A stretch of 34,858 nucleotides of DNA. Source: DATKMS01 sp041497995. GTDB taxonomy: Bacteria; Desulfobacterota; Binatia; HRBIN30. Numbering within the stretch: position 1 is the stretch's first letter; each line of letters opens with the position of its first letter. Location: the NCBI GenBank assembly GCA_041497995.1, contig JBGQHM010000017.1, positions 1 to 34,858 on the forward strand, written 5' to 3'. Under the pieces are notes generated by a model that did no database searches, had not been told where the DNA came from, and saw nothing but the letters and a program-made list of their open reading frames with translations. Position numbers and translations under genes: made by a program. This document shows, one piece after another, positions 8,285 to 16,828 of the stretch.

Positions 8285-10408
8285 ATGAACTCGAAGCAAG
8301 CGCCGCGGCGTCAAGTACTCCTAACACACGGTCCCTGGGAGCGGTTCACGGCCGTCGTTGCTGCCGTCCTTCTATTGGCCCAGCCGGCTGCTCTTGCAGC
8401 GGGAAGACGAAGATCCACCGTGATCAACTCGTACGGGCACGCGCGTGGGATTGTGATTACGCCTGTGTGCCCTGGGGATTGCAACGGCGACGAGATGGTA
8501 TCGATCGACGAGTTGATCACTGGAGTAAACATCGCACTGGGCCAGTCTCCGCCGGAGGCATGCTCGGCCTTCGATCTCAACTTCGATGATGAGGTCACAG
8601 TCGACGAGATCATCACGGCACTGACCCGCAGTTTGCTCGGCTGCGCGGCGGAGCCAAGCGGCCTGTCGCTTTCGGCGCCCGCACTTGCGCCGGGTGAGAT
8701 GCTGACGATCTTCCATCCGTCGATCACCGCCGGACGCGCGGTGACGGTCACCTTCCGCGGTCCCGATCAATATGTCCTGACGGCAAGCACCGACCTGACG
8801 GAGAACGGCGCCGCGCGCATCGCCGTGCCGCCATTCATCGATACGACGTCGTTTCGCTTCACGAGCGGGGAAGTGGCGGTCTCGATCGGCGGCGTCGACG
8901 CCGAGCAAAGCCTGGTCATTGGGGAACTTCCGCAGGTCCAAGCCGTGCCGGGCGAGTTGACCGTGGCGCTGTTGGATTTCGGCATCGACAGTTTGGCCGA
9001 GGCTCTGGATAACCTGGATGTGCTCGCGGCGCAGACCGGGGTCGATCAGAGCCAGTTTGCGGCCACCCTGGAAGATCGCATCGACGTCATGGCAGACATG
9101 GCGGACGAGATCGACAACTTCGGTCGATTGACGTTGGGTACGCCGAGTGGCTCGGTGGTGTTGCGCGCCGAGAACCTCGCGTTACTGGACCGCCTGGTGG
9201 CGGCGAGCGTCGTCGGCGCCGTGACGCAGGCGGGCGGTGCGGCGACCGGCGCCGGCGCTGCCGCGGTCTGCAGCACGCTGTTGACCCGGGAGGGGTGGGC
9301 CGACTGCCTGGAGCAACTCAAGCGGGTCGCGATCCCGGGCGTGCAAGTCATAGGAAGCTACATTTCCGTGGCCACTGGCCTCGTCGCGCTGGCCGCCATC
9401 CCCATCCCCGTTCTGGAGCCGCTCGCCGGGGCCGGCGCGGCCGTCGCCGTGGGGTCGACCCTCATCGTCACGGCAGGCAGTGCACTGGTCAGCTTTTTCG
9501 CCGACCTTTCGATCGACGCAATACGGCAGCAGGATCCTGACTTCTACCGCGCGACGCTTAATGCTGCGGATGTCCTCATCAGCGGGGCGCGCTCGATCGG
9601 ACTCACCTTTGCCGGCGGCCTCGAATGGGCCGGCAGCAAGCTCGGCACCCTCGTCGGCTTCGGCAACGACTCGAGAGACGGCATCAATAGTATCCGCGAC
9701 CTGTCCTGTGCGTCGAGCGAACAGCGGGCCACCAAGCAGGAGTTCTGCCGCCTCACGCAGCATGGCGGCGTGCCCTCGCCAACGGCGACGCGGACTGTGG
9801 CACCGACCGCTACGCGTCCCATGCCAACTGCGACGCGCCCGCCGACGGCGCGGCCGACTGCCAGCGCTGCGGCCACCCGCACCCCCACCATCGCGACACG
9901 TACGCTACCTCCGTCGACGACACCGACGCGCAGCCCCACGCCCACTGCCAGCGCTCCCGCTCCGACCGCCACGCGCACGTTGACGCGCTCACCGTCTCCA
10001 ACGCCGACACGCACACCGATGGCGCAGCTCTTTGCGGTGACCTTCTACCAGAACACCGACGGCACGACGGGAGTCGGCGGTGCGGACGCGCAGGTTCAGC
10101 TCAGCGGCGCGGCCGACTTCCCGACTATCTCGTGGGCGGCCTCGGTCGGCGCCGTGCTCCAAGTAACCGTGCTCACCAACCCCACGGGGCTCCTATACGG
10201 CATCAACGCGAGCACCGACGATAATGACCAGCTAATCCCTATTCGCAGCCCGCTTCGCTACGGCGACTACAGCGTCGCCAACAGCGTTCGCCTCATCGCG
10301 TCCGCGGCTCCACCCCTGCTGCCGGGGACCGACTACGTTGTGAACGTGGCGCCGGTCGATTTCAGAGGGCACACCGCGTCGGTAGTTTTCCACGTCACAC
10401 GACGATGA
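8285..10408 (+). CDS. Secreted protein with dockerin-like EF-hand pair and Thr-Pro linker
   Basis: This is a 707-residue exported protein. A long N-region and a hydrophobic segment (VAAVLLLAQPAALAAG, about 24-39) form a signal peptide. Residues of about 60-120 carry two calcium-binding loops of dockerin/EF-hand type (GDCNGDEMVSIDELI and DLNFDDEVTVDEII) enclosed by cysteines. Beta-rich and helical segments follow, with a hydrophobic Ala/Gly region (about 305-405) that could insert in or contact a membrane. A Thr-Pro-Arg-rich linker (about 500-578) leads to a C-terminal beta domain of about 130 residues (LFAVTFYQNTDG onward). Function is unknown. Such modular proteins are typically surface-exposed and calcium-stabilised. 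Confidence 0.75.
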   Translation: MNSKQAPRRQVLLTHGPWERFTAVVAAVLLLAQPAALAAGRRRSTVINSYGHARGIVITPVCPGDCNGDEMVSIDELITGVNIALGQSPPEACSAFDLNFDDEVTVDEIITALTRSLLGCAAEPSGLSLSAPALAPGEMLTIFHPSITAGRAVTVTFRGPDQYVLTASTDLTENGAARIAVPPFIDTTSFRFTSGEVAVSIGGVDAEQSLVIGELPQVQAVPGELTVALLDFGIDSLAEALDNLDVLAAQTGVDQSQFAATLEDRIDVMADMADEIDNFGRLTLGTPSGSVVLRAENLALLDRLVAASVVGAVTQAGGAATGAGAAAVCSTLLTREGWADCLEQLKRVAIPGVQVIGSYISVATGLVALAAIPIPVLEPLAGAGAAVAVGSTLIVTAGSALVSFFADLSIDAIRQQDPDFYRATLNAADVLISGARSIGLTFAGGLEWAGSKLGTLVGFGNDSRDGINSIRDLSCASSEQRATKQEFCRLTQHGGVPSPTATRTVAPTATRPMPTATRPPTARPTASAAATRTPTIATRTLPPSTTPTRSPTPTASAPAPTATRTLTRSPSPTPTRTPMAQLFAVTFYQNTDGTTGVGGADAQVQLSGAADFPTISWAASVGAVLQVTVLTNPTGLLYGINASTDDNDQLIPIRSPLRYGDYSVANSVRLIASAAPPLLPGTDYVVNVAPVDFRGHTASVVFHVTRR

Positions 10409-10456
10409 TGGCGAGCTAGACGCGACGCACGGCTCTGGAGTAGGAAGGTGACTACC

Positions 10457-11002
10457 ATGAGCCGACCTTTCGGAGCAGTCCGACAGATCGCGTTCGTCGT
10501 GCGCGACCTCGACCGGGCGTTGCAGTATTGGACGGAAACACTTGGGGTGGGTCCGTTCTTCGTCTTCCGTAACGTCACGCCCGAGAACTACCGCTATCGT
10601 GGGCAGCCGTCGCCACCACCACTGCTCAGCATCGCACTCGGCAACTCCGGTGGTGTGCAGGTCGAGTTGATTCAGCAGCACGACGATCGGCCCAGCGCGT
10701 ACCGGGATTTCCTCGCCGCCGGCCGGGAAGGCTTGCAGCATGTGTCTTCGTGGCTGAGCCGCGCGGATTACGATGCGACGATGGCCAGGTGCGTCGCCGC
10801 GGGCGCCGCAGTCGCGCACGAGGGGTCGATCGCCGGCAGCGGCGTTCGCTTCGCCTATTTCGCTACCGATGGAATTCCCGGCGGCTTGATGTACGAGATC
10901 GCCGACGTGATGGAGCCGAACGTCTACCCGCTCATGCAGATGATTGCCGATGCCGCACTGGCGTGGGATGGCAGTGACCCGGTGCGTGAACTGCACCTCT
11001 GA
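10457..11002 (+). CDS. VOC-family (glyoxalase/epimerase-like) protein
   Basis: This is a 181-residue vicinal-oxygen-chelate fold protein. The first beta-alpha-beta module begins with RQIAFVVRDLDRALQYWTETLGVGPF, and the second begins near EGLQHVSSWLSRADYDATMA. Metal ligands are probably Gln or His of the first strand, GGVQVELIQ at the end of module one, His of LQHVSSW and Glu of LMYEIAD. It resembles methylmalonyl-CoA epimerase/lactoylglutathione lyase relatives, but the substrate cannot be set. The ATG at 10457 is preferred over a GTG nine bases earlier because AGGAAGG lies at good spacing before it. Confidence 0.8.
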   Translation: MSRPFGAVRQIAFVVRDLDRALQYWTETLGVGPFFVFRNVTPENYRYRGQPSPPPLLSIALGNSGGVQVELIQQHDDRPSAYRDFLAAGREGLQHVSSWLSRADYDATMARCVAAGAAVAHEGSIAGSGVRFAYFATDGIPGGLMYEIADVMEPNVYPLMQMIADAALAWDGSDPVRELHL

Positions 11003-11007
11003 GCGGC

Positions 11008-11442
11008 GTGAGAGATGGCCACATGGATGCTCCCTCGTCACAGCCCCAGCGAGCACCGCAACGCCGCGAGATGGCCGGCTCGCCGCAACCGTTCGCGGCG
11101 CGCCGGACAGGATTGCCGCGTGAGGTGCTGCTGCCGTGCGAACGGAACGATGCACTGCTCATCATCTCGACGTACGGCTGGCAGTCGGACTGGATCCGCA
11201 ACCTCCGCCGACATCCGCAGGTGCAGGTGACCTGTGCCGGCTGGGTGTTGCCGGCGCAGGCGGAGATCATCACCGACCTCGAGGCAAAACGTACCATCGT
11301 CGCGGCACATCCGTTCTTCGTTCCCGCGCCGTTCGCGGTGCTCAATTTTTTGCATCGGACGCTGTTCCGTCCGTTGTGGGTCCCGGTCCTCAGCTGGTGG
11401 ATCAGGAGCCGCCCGGTCGTGCTCATCCGATCTCGCAGGTAA
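11008..11442 (+). CDS. Nitroreductase-family deazaflavin (F420)-dependent oxidoreductase, Ddn-like
   Basis: This is a 144-residue protein from a GTG at 11008; an in-frame ATG at 11023 is an alternative. The family core is clear: RRTGLPREVLL, then LLIISTYGWQSDWIRNLRRHPQVQV, matching the SxxGWxxDWxxNLxxxPxV block of the Ddn/DUF385 family. A C-terminal hydrophobic segment and IRSRPVVLIR strand follow. Members reduce activated alkenes, nitro compounds or quinones with F420H2, or bind FMN. The N-terminal helices usually seen before the RR(S/T)G segment are short here. Its neighbour at 11565 is also an F420-type enzyme, which supports cofactor F420 use by this organism. Confidence 0.75.
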   Translation: MRDGHMDAPSSQPQRAPQRREMAGSPQPFAARRTGLPREVLLPCERNDALLIISTYGWQSDWIRNLRRHPQVQVTCAGWVLPAQAEIITDLEAKRTIVAAHPFFVPAPFAVLNFLHRTLFRPLWVPVLSWWIRSRPVVLIRSRR

Positions 11443-11564
11443 GGTCAGCGAAGTGTTGCTCTCCACATTCGGCATCTTTGGCGTCGTTGAGCTGGTTTTC
11501 TCCGCGCCTTCGTATCGCTGTCGTGCGGTACTTTCTGTCAGCGCAAGGTGAGAGGGAGGTAAGT

Positions 11565-12554
11565 ATGTCGCACACAATCAAACTCGCAGCGGTCCTGCCG
11601 CTGACTGATTTCGCGGCGGCGCGCGCGGTGGCCGAGGAGGCCGAGGCGCTCGGGTTCTACAGCATTGCGGCCGAGGACCATTTCTTCATGACCGGGATGC
11701 AACGCGACGCCGACGAGCCACGCCTGGAGTGCTTCACGCTGCTGAGCGCGCTGGCGTCGCTGACGAAGACCGTGAAGCTCACGCAGATTGTCGCCGCCAA
11801 CTCGTATCGCCACCCGGCGTTGCTGGCGAAGATCATCTCCTCCCTGCATCACATCACCGGCGGCCGCGTCGAGCTGGGTTTGGGCGCCGGCTGGTTTCGT
11901 GAAGAGTACGACGCGTTCGGCCTCCCGTACCCCAAGCCATCGGTGCGGATCGCGCAGATGGCGGAAGGGCTGCAGGTCATCAAGCGGCTGTGGAGCGAGC
12001 CGCGGGCGACGTTCACCGGGGAGTTCTATCAGCTCGCGAACGCTCCGCATGCACCGAAGCCGACACCGCGGCCGCGCATCATGCTCGGTGGCGGCGGGCC
12101 GAAGCTGCTGCGGGTGGCCGCCGCCGAGGCGGATATCGTGAACATCATTCCGCCGTCGGGTGGAGCGAAAGGCAAGATCGTCATCGAGGATGCGCTCAAG
12201 TTCGACGAAGGCGAGTTCCGACGCCGAGTCGATCTGCTCGCGGCGGCGTGCAAGGAAGTCGGTCGCAGCATCGGCGAGATCGAGCTGTCCGGCATGGTGT
12301 ACGTGCTGATCGCGAAGACGGAAGCGGAGGCCGACACCATAGCGACCATGACGGCGCAGATGATGGGCATCGACGCGAGCAACATCGCCGCGGTGCGCAC
12401 GTCCCCGAGCACGCTGGTCGGCACGCCGGAGCAGATCGCCAAGGAGATGCGCCGTCGCGCGCGTGACCTCGGTGTGACGTACTACTTCTGCAACTTCCTC
12501 GGTCCCGACATGCTGGAGCTGTTCGGGCGCGAGGTGATTCCGCGGCTGCAATAG
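11565..12554 (+). CDS. LLM-class (luciferase-like, F420-type) oxidoreductase
   Basis: This is a 329-residue TIM-barrel protein of the bacterial luciferase-like superfamily. Family marks include AVAEEAEALGFYSIAAEDHFF, the TLLSALASLTKTVKL strand, the ITGGRVELGLGAGWFREEYDAF loop that binds FMN/F420, and the PRIMLGGGGPKLLRVAA segment. The ATG at 11565 is preceded by a strong ribosome site (GAGGGAGGT), which decides the start against long upstream extensions. The pattern is that of F420-dependent dehydrogenases or monooxygenases rather than true luciferases. The substrate is unknown. The gene follows the Ddn-like gene after a 122-base gap. Confidence 0.88.
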   Translation: MSHTIKLAAVLPLTDFAAARAVAEEAEALGFYSIAAEDHFFMTGMQRDADEPRLECFTLLSALASLTKTVKLTQIVAANSYRHPALLAKIISSLHHITGGRVELGLGAGWFREEYDAFGLPYPKPSVRIAQMAEGLQVIKRLWSEPRATFTGEFYQLANAPHAPKPTPRPRIMLGGGGPKLLRVAAAEADIVNIIPPSGGAKGKIVIEDALKFDEGEFRRRVDLLAAACKEVGRSIGEIELSGMVYVLIAKTEAEADTIATMTAQMMGIDASNIAAVRTSPSTLVGTPEQIAKEMRRRARDLGVTYYFCNFLGPDMLELFGREVIPRLQ

Positions 12555-12604
12555 CGCTACGGCGCACGCAAGCGCTACACGGTGCCGGCGGATCTGCCGC
12601 CGTG

Positions 12605-12616
12605 TGATCCAAATCA
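12605..12616. promoter_or_regulatory. Putative Crp/Fnr-family operator (TGAT-N4-ATCA)
   Basis: The sequence TGATCCAAATCA is a perfect TGAT-N4-ATCA palindrome. It matches the FNR/DNR core except for the outermost bases (G and T instead of T and A). It lies about 70 bases before the porin start codon, an activator-compatible position. No comparable site is seen in the 144 bases before the flavoprotein gene, so the porin may be the first gene of the respiratory transcript. A Crp/Fnr-family gene lies at 26985. Confidence 0.45.
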
Positions 12617-12686
12617 TACTGATAAGGGTCGCTGATTGTTAAGTGATCTCCCATGACGCCCATGAATTGGGCGAAAGGGGGAGCCG

Positions 12687-14207
12687 ATGAAAGCGGCGCG
12701 CGTCCTGGTCGGGGTGACGTTGGTGCTAGCGCTGTGTGCCCCGGCCGGCGCAGCGAGCGACGACTTCGACCTGCGTGATCACCTCACTCTCTCCGCATCC
12801 GATCGGGTGCGCGGGGAGTTTGTTTCGTGGTTCGACCCCGCCGGGCCCAAGTCGAACAACAACTACAACTTCTTCGCGAACCGTTTGCGCTTCGGCGGTA
12901 CGTTGAGCTTCCCGATGGTCGAGGTCGTCGTCGAGGGGCAGGACACTGAAATGGTCAATCTGCCGGGTGCCGATTCGATCAATTCGGGCGCCGGCACAAA
13001 AGGACTCGGCCCACTGGGGCCAGGTGCCATCTACTTCGCCAATACGATGACCCGGGACCAGGGTGAGCTCTTTCTGCATCTTGCCTACGCCACCGTGAGG
13101 GATTTCGGGCTGCCCGGGGTGTCGGCGCGCTTCGGCCGCTTTGGATACAACAACGGCATCGAGAAGCTCGCCAAGGATCCGACCCTGCTGTTGTTGCAGC
13201 GCGCGCGGATCTCCCAACGCCTGATCGGCAACTTCGACTACACCAACGTCGGACGCAGCTTCGATGGCATGCAGGCGCTCTACGACCGCGGTCCGTTCAA
13301 CCTGACGCTCATGGCGAGCCACCCCACCGCCGGCGGCTACAATGTCAACGCGAACCACGAAATCGGTAAGGTCGACCTCGTCTCCGGGACCGCCTCACTC
13401 GTCGAGCCGGAGGGAGTCCAGCCAACGAGCGCGCAGTTCTTCTACATGTACTACGGCGATCGGCGCGGCCTGATTCCGACCGACAACCGCACCCGTGATC
13501 TTCCACCCGGTCAGACCTGTGCCACGGGGAACAACAGCTATACGGTCCGCAGCTGCGACCACAAGAACATTGCCATCAGCACCATGGGTGCGGACGTGGT
13601 TCATGTCGTCGACCTTGGTCCCGGCAAGGTCGATCTCCTCGGCTGGATCGCTGGCCAGTTCGGCGATTGGCAGTCGCTCAACCAGACCGGTTGGGCCTAC
13701 GACCTGGAGGTCGGCTACCAATTGCCGAACCTGCTGCTCAAGCCGTGGCTGCGCTACGGCTTTGCGCGCGCCTCCGGGGACAAGAACAAGGGCGACCACG
13801 ATCACAACACGTTCTTCCAGATGATCCCCACGGCACGGCTCTACGCGCTGTTCCCGTTCTTCAACATGATGAACAACCAAGACATGTTCCTGCAGGGGAT
13901 TGTGCGGCCCCTGCCGGGTCTGACGGCGACGGTGAGCGGGCACTGGTTGCGCGCTACGGAGTCGACCGACCTGTGGTACGCGGGCGGCGGCGCGACCAGC
14001 AGTACGTTCTTCGGCTACTCCGGTATCAACGTGCAGGGTCGTCACGAGCTCAGCTACCTGACGGACCTCGAGCTCAGCTACGCCGTCAACAAGTACCTCA
14101 CGCTCTACAGCTACTACGGGCGCGCGACGGGGCAGGGGATCGTGTCGGCGAACTTCGTCGGCAACAACGCCGACTACGGATACATCGAAGCGACGGTGTC
14201 GTTCTAA
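12687..14207 (+). CDS. Outer-membrane beta-barrel porin (alginate-export-like)
   Basis: This is a 506-residue protein with a Sec signal peptide (MKAARVLVGVTLVLALCAPAGAA) followed by alternating beta strands. It ends in a terminal aromatic strand (YGYIEATVSF) whose final Phe is the usual barrel-assembly signal. Segments such as FFANRLRFGG and GVSARFGRFGYNNG resemble the Alginate_exp/porin group. It probably forms an anion or small-solute channel; the alginate name describes a family, not a proven substrate. AAAGGGGGAG precedes the ATG. It lies 144 bases ahead of the respiratory genes on the same strand, with a Crp/Fnr-like site upstream, so it may supply the periplasmic enzyme with nitrate or nitrite. 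Confidence 0.75.
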   Translation: MKAARVLVGVTLVLALCAPAGAASDDFDLRDHLTLSASDRVRGEFVSWFDPAGPKSNNNYNFFANRLRFGGTLSFPMVEVVVEGQDTEMVNLPGADSINSGAGTKGLGPLGPGAIYFANTMTRDQGELFLHLAYATVRDFGLPGVSARFGRFGYNNGIEKLAKDPTLLLLQRARISQRLIGNFDYTNVGRSFDGMQALYDRGPFNLTLMASHPTAGGYNVNANHEIGKVDLVSGTASLVEPEGVQPTSAQFFYMYYGDRRGLIPTDNRTRDLPPGQTCATGNNSYTVRSCDHKNIAISTMGADVVHVVDLGPGKVDLLGWIAGQFGDWQSLNQTGWAYDLEVGYQLPNLLLKPWLRYGFARASGDKNKGDHDHNTFFQMIPTARLYALFPFFNMMNNQDMFLQGIVRPLPGLTATVSGHWLRATESTDLWYAGGGATSSTFFGYSGINVQGRHELSYLTDLELSYAVNKYLTLYSYYGRATGQGIVSANFVGNNADYGYIEATVSF

Positions 14208-14351
14208 TGTGGTGGGAGCGCATGGAACGAGAACGTCGCACCCTGCGCTTCTCGAATCCGCGAAGGCGCCGCGCGCTCCGGGGCGCAACCCGCGCTCAAC
14301 GTCGGATCTGTCGGTCGTGGCACCGCGCTTGCGTTTGGGAAATCGACGGTC

Positions 14352-16319
14352 ATGTCTGACTCAGCCTTCTCCGGTCGCGACGCCGATTCCGCGGCGAGTG
14401 GTGCGCCCGCGCGTCTCGCCGTTGAGGTGCCGGGGGAGGGGTACCATCGCAATCTGATCGCCTGCCAAGTCGCCTGTCCGGTGCGCACCGACGCGCGCGG
14501 GTATGTACGCGCCATCGCCGCCGGGCGCTTCGAGGAGGCCTACCTCATCGCCCGCGGCCCAAATCCTTTTGCATCCATCTGTGGGCGCATCTGCGGTGCG
14601 CCGTGCGAAGCAGCCTGCCGGCGCGGACGCATTCCGCGTGTGGATGACCATGGCCACTTCATCGGCGTCGACCGACCGATCGCCATCCGTGCGCTGAAAC
14701 GTTTTGCGTGCGAGTCGGCGGGTGTCGATGTGCGCCCGCCAGAGACCGTGCTCGACGCGGTGCGCGCCTTCGTTCCGAGTGTCGGTGCGGACGCCGAGGA
14801 GATGGCCGCGTTGCTGCGCGCCCATCAGCGTGGTGGGTTTGTGCCGGCGCAGGGGCAGCGCATCGCAATCATCGGGGCCGGACCGGCCGGCCTGTCTGCG
14901 GCGCACGACCTGGCACTGATGGGCTTCAAACCAGTCGTGTTCGACAGTGAGCCGGTTGCGGCCGGCATGCTTGCCGTCGGCGTACCCGACTACCGCTTGC
15001 CGCGCGAGCTGATCAAACGCGAGGTAGCGGTGATTGAAGCGCTCGGTGCCGAGATCCGCACCGGCGTCACGGTCGGCAAGGGCATCAGCTTCGATGTACT
15101 GCGCCGGGAGTACGCGGCGGTGGTCATCGCGGTCGGCGCCAAACGCTCACGCGCCCTCGGCCTGCCTGGGGAGCGTGGGCCGCGCGTGTACGGTGGCGTC
15201 GATCTGCTGCGCGCAGTCGCGGTCGGAGAGCCGATCGACCTCGGACACGAGGTGCTCGTCATCGGTGGCGGCAACGTTGCCTATGACGTTGCGCGCACGG
15301 TCGTGCGCCAGGCGGCCTACGACGCGGCGCGCACTGCGGCCCGTCTTCCCGGCACGCGACGTGTGCGGCTCGCGTCCTTGGAGACGCTGGAAGAGATGCC
15401 CGCCGACACGGCCGAGATTCGTGAGGGCGACGAGGAAGGCGTCGAACGCATGAACGGCTGGGGGCCAGTGGAGATCCAGCGTGATGAGCACGGCAACGTG
15501 ACTGGCGTCGTCTTCCGGCGCTGCAAGCGCGTGTACGACGAACAGCGACGCTTCAACCCGATCTTTGATGCGACCGATCGGCAGACGGTGCCGTGTGACA
15601 CGGTGTTGGTGGCCGCCGGGCAGACCACGGATCTGGGCTTCTTGAAGGAAGGGGGCACGGACGTCGAGGAGCTCCGACCCGGTTGGCCGAAGGTGGATGG
15701 AGAGACGCTGGCCACGACCGCATCGGGCGTATTCGTCGCCGGCGACCTCGCACACGGCACGCGGCTGCTGATCGACGCGGTGGCGTCGGGCAAGAAGGTG
15801 GCGCGGTCCGTGTATCGCCACGTCACCGGTCATACCATCCGGCCCGAAGCGGTCGAGGCGCACATTCCGCTCGATCGTTACCGGCGCGAGTTCAACTACG
15901 AAGCCATCGCGCGGGCCGAGCTGCCGGCGCGGCCAGCGGCCGAGCGTCTGACCAGTCCCGGTGCGGTTGTCGAGCTCGGCTATTCCGAGGAGCAGGCACG
16001 CCGCGAAGCATCACGCTGCCTCGACTGCGGAGTGACGCCCGTCTTCGACGGCGCGCGCTGCGTACTCTGCGGTGGCTGTGTCGACGTGTGTCCCACGGTC
16101 TGTCTGAAGCTGGTGCGGCTCGACGCGCTCGAACCGTCCGCTGCTGTCGAGACAGCCATCGAACGGATGCTCGGTCCCGGCGCGGACCGCAGCGAGAGCT
16201 CGGCCATTCTGAAGGATGAGGATCGCTGCATTCGCTGCGCGCTCTGCGCCATGCGCTGCCCGGTGGAGGCGATCACCATGGAGCGGGTGCAGTTCACCAC
16301 GCTGTGGAGTGAAGCATGA
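14352..16319 (+). CDS. NfnB/GltD-like FAD oxidoreductase with C-terminal ferredoxin domains
   Basis: This 655-residue iron-sulfur flavoprotein has three parts. Residues 1-125 form a GltD-type Fe-S domain (Cys38, Cys42, Cys77, Cys81, Cys85, Cys89). Residues 168-510 carry FAD-binding IIGAGPAG (174-180) and NAD(P)-binding VIGGGNVAYD (303-312), closing with GVFVAGDLAHG. Residues 555-655 hold two 4Fe-4S motifs, CVLCGGCVDVCP and CIRCALCAMRCP. NfnB, GltD and similar enzymes exchange electrons between NAD(P)H and Fe-S partners. The stop overlaps the Rieske start (ATGA), placing it in the bc-type complex operon as a likely cytoplasmic NAD(P)-linked module. The ATG at 14352 lacks a strong ribosome site, so the start is slightly uncertain. 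Confidence 0.85.
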   Translation: MSDSAFSGRDADSAASGAPARLAVEVPGEGYHRNLIACQVACPVRTDARGYVRAIAAGRFEEAYLIARGPNPFASICGRICGAPCEAACRRGRIPRVDDHGHFIGVDRPIAIRALKRFACESAGVDVRPPETVLDAVRAFVPSVGADAEEMAALLRAHQRGGFVPAQGQRIAIIGAGPAGLSAAHDLALMGFKPVVFDSEPVAAGMLAVGVPDYRLPRELIKREVAVIEALGAEIRTGVTVGKGISFDVLRREYAAVVIAVGAKRSRALGLPGERGPRVYGGVDLLRAVAVGEPIDLGHEVLVIGGGNVAYDVARTVVRQAAYDAARTAARLPGTRRVRLASLETLEEMPADTAEIREGDEEGVERMNGWGPVEIQRDEHGNVTGVVFRRCKRVYDEQRRFNPIFDATDRQTVPCDTVLVAAGQTTDLGFLKEGGTDVEELRPGWPKVDGETLATTASGVFVAGDLAHGTRLLIDAVASGKKVARSVYRHVTGHTIRPEAVEAHIPLDRYRREFNYEAIARAELPARPAAERLTSPGAVVELGYSEEQARREASRCLDCGVTPVFDGARCVLCGGCVDVCPTVCLKLVRLDALEPSAAVETAIERMLGPGADRSESSAILKDEDRCIRCALCAMRCPVEAITMERVQFTTLWSEA

Positions 16320-16828
16320 CGACAACGCCCGCAACTGCCGACGCGAGCGCAAGCGCAGCCGATCGCTCGCGCCTCGAACCCGAGCCGCTGCCGCGGCGCG
16401 ACTTCCTGGGGCTGGCTGCCACGTGGGCGGCGTTTGTCACGCTGCTCTTCGCGTTCGTCGGCAGCATGCGCCTGCCGCGCGCTGCAGTGGTGCCGGTTCC
16501 CTCACGGAAGTTCAAGGTCTTGTTGCCCGAGACCTTGGTGGCTGGCGAGGCGTTCTTGCCGCCGGGCCGCTCGGTGGCGATCTTCCGCGATGGCGACAGT
16601 GTCTTCGCGCTATCGCGCGTGTGCACGCACCTCGGGTGCTTGGTGAAGTCCGAGCCCGACGGCTTCCATTGCCCGTGTCACGGCTCGCGCTTCGCGCCGG
16701 ACGGCTCGGTGGTAAAGGGACCGGCGCCCAAGGCGTTGCCGTGGTTGGCCCTGTCGCGTGTCGGTCCGGGGACGTACCTCATCGACGAAGGCAAGGTGGT
16801 ACCGGCCGGAACGAAGGAGGTCGCATGA
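16316..16828 (+). CDS. Rieske iron-sulfur protein of a bc-type complex
   Basis: This is a 170-residue Rieske protein. A twin-arginine motif PRRDFLG (26-32) and one hydrophobic helix (about 33-50) form the Tat-dependent membrane anchor. The 2Fe-2S ligands are in CTHLGC (103-108) and CPCHGS (119-124), followed by the GxxxxGPAP segment. The soluble head would sit in the periplasm and take electrons from quinol bound at cytochrome b. Start and stop codons overlap the flanking genes by four bases each, so it is tightly coupled to the flavoprotein and cytochrome b. Confidence 0.95.
   Translation: MTTTPATADASASAADRSRLEPEPLPRRDFLGLAATWAAFVTLLFAFVGSMRLPRAAVVPVPSRKFKVLLPETLVAGEAFLPPGRSVAIFRDGDSVFALSRVCTHLGCLVKSEPDGFHCPCHGSRFAPDGSVVKGPAPKALPWLALSRVGPGTYLIDEGKVVPAGTKEVA

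Noticed and set aside
9778..10020. Repetitive ACG/CCG-rich DNA, possible tandem repeat or CRISPR
   Set aside because: The repeats are irregular and translate to a Thr-Pro-Arg linker; no uniform spacers exist.
12587..12601. Hairpin GGCGG-ATCTG-CCGCC after the luciferase-like gene as a terminator
   Set aside because: The stem is only five base pairs and no T-run follows.
11538..12617. 359-residue minus-strand frame opposite the luciferase-like gene
   Set aside because: It is an antisense shadow; the plus strand has a well-defined family and a strong ribosome site.
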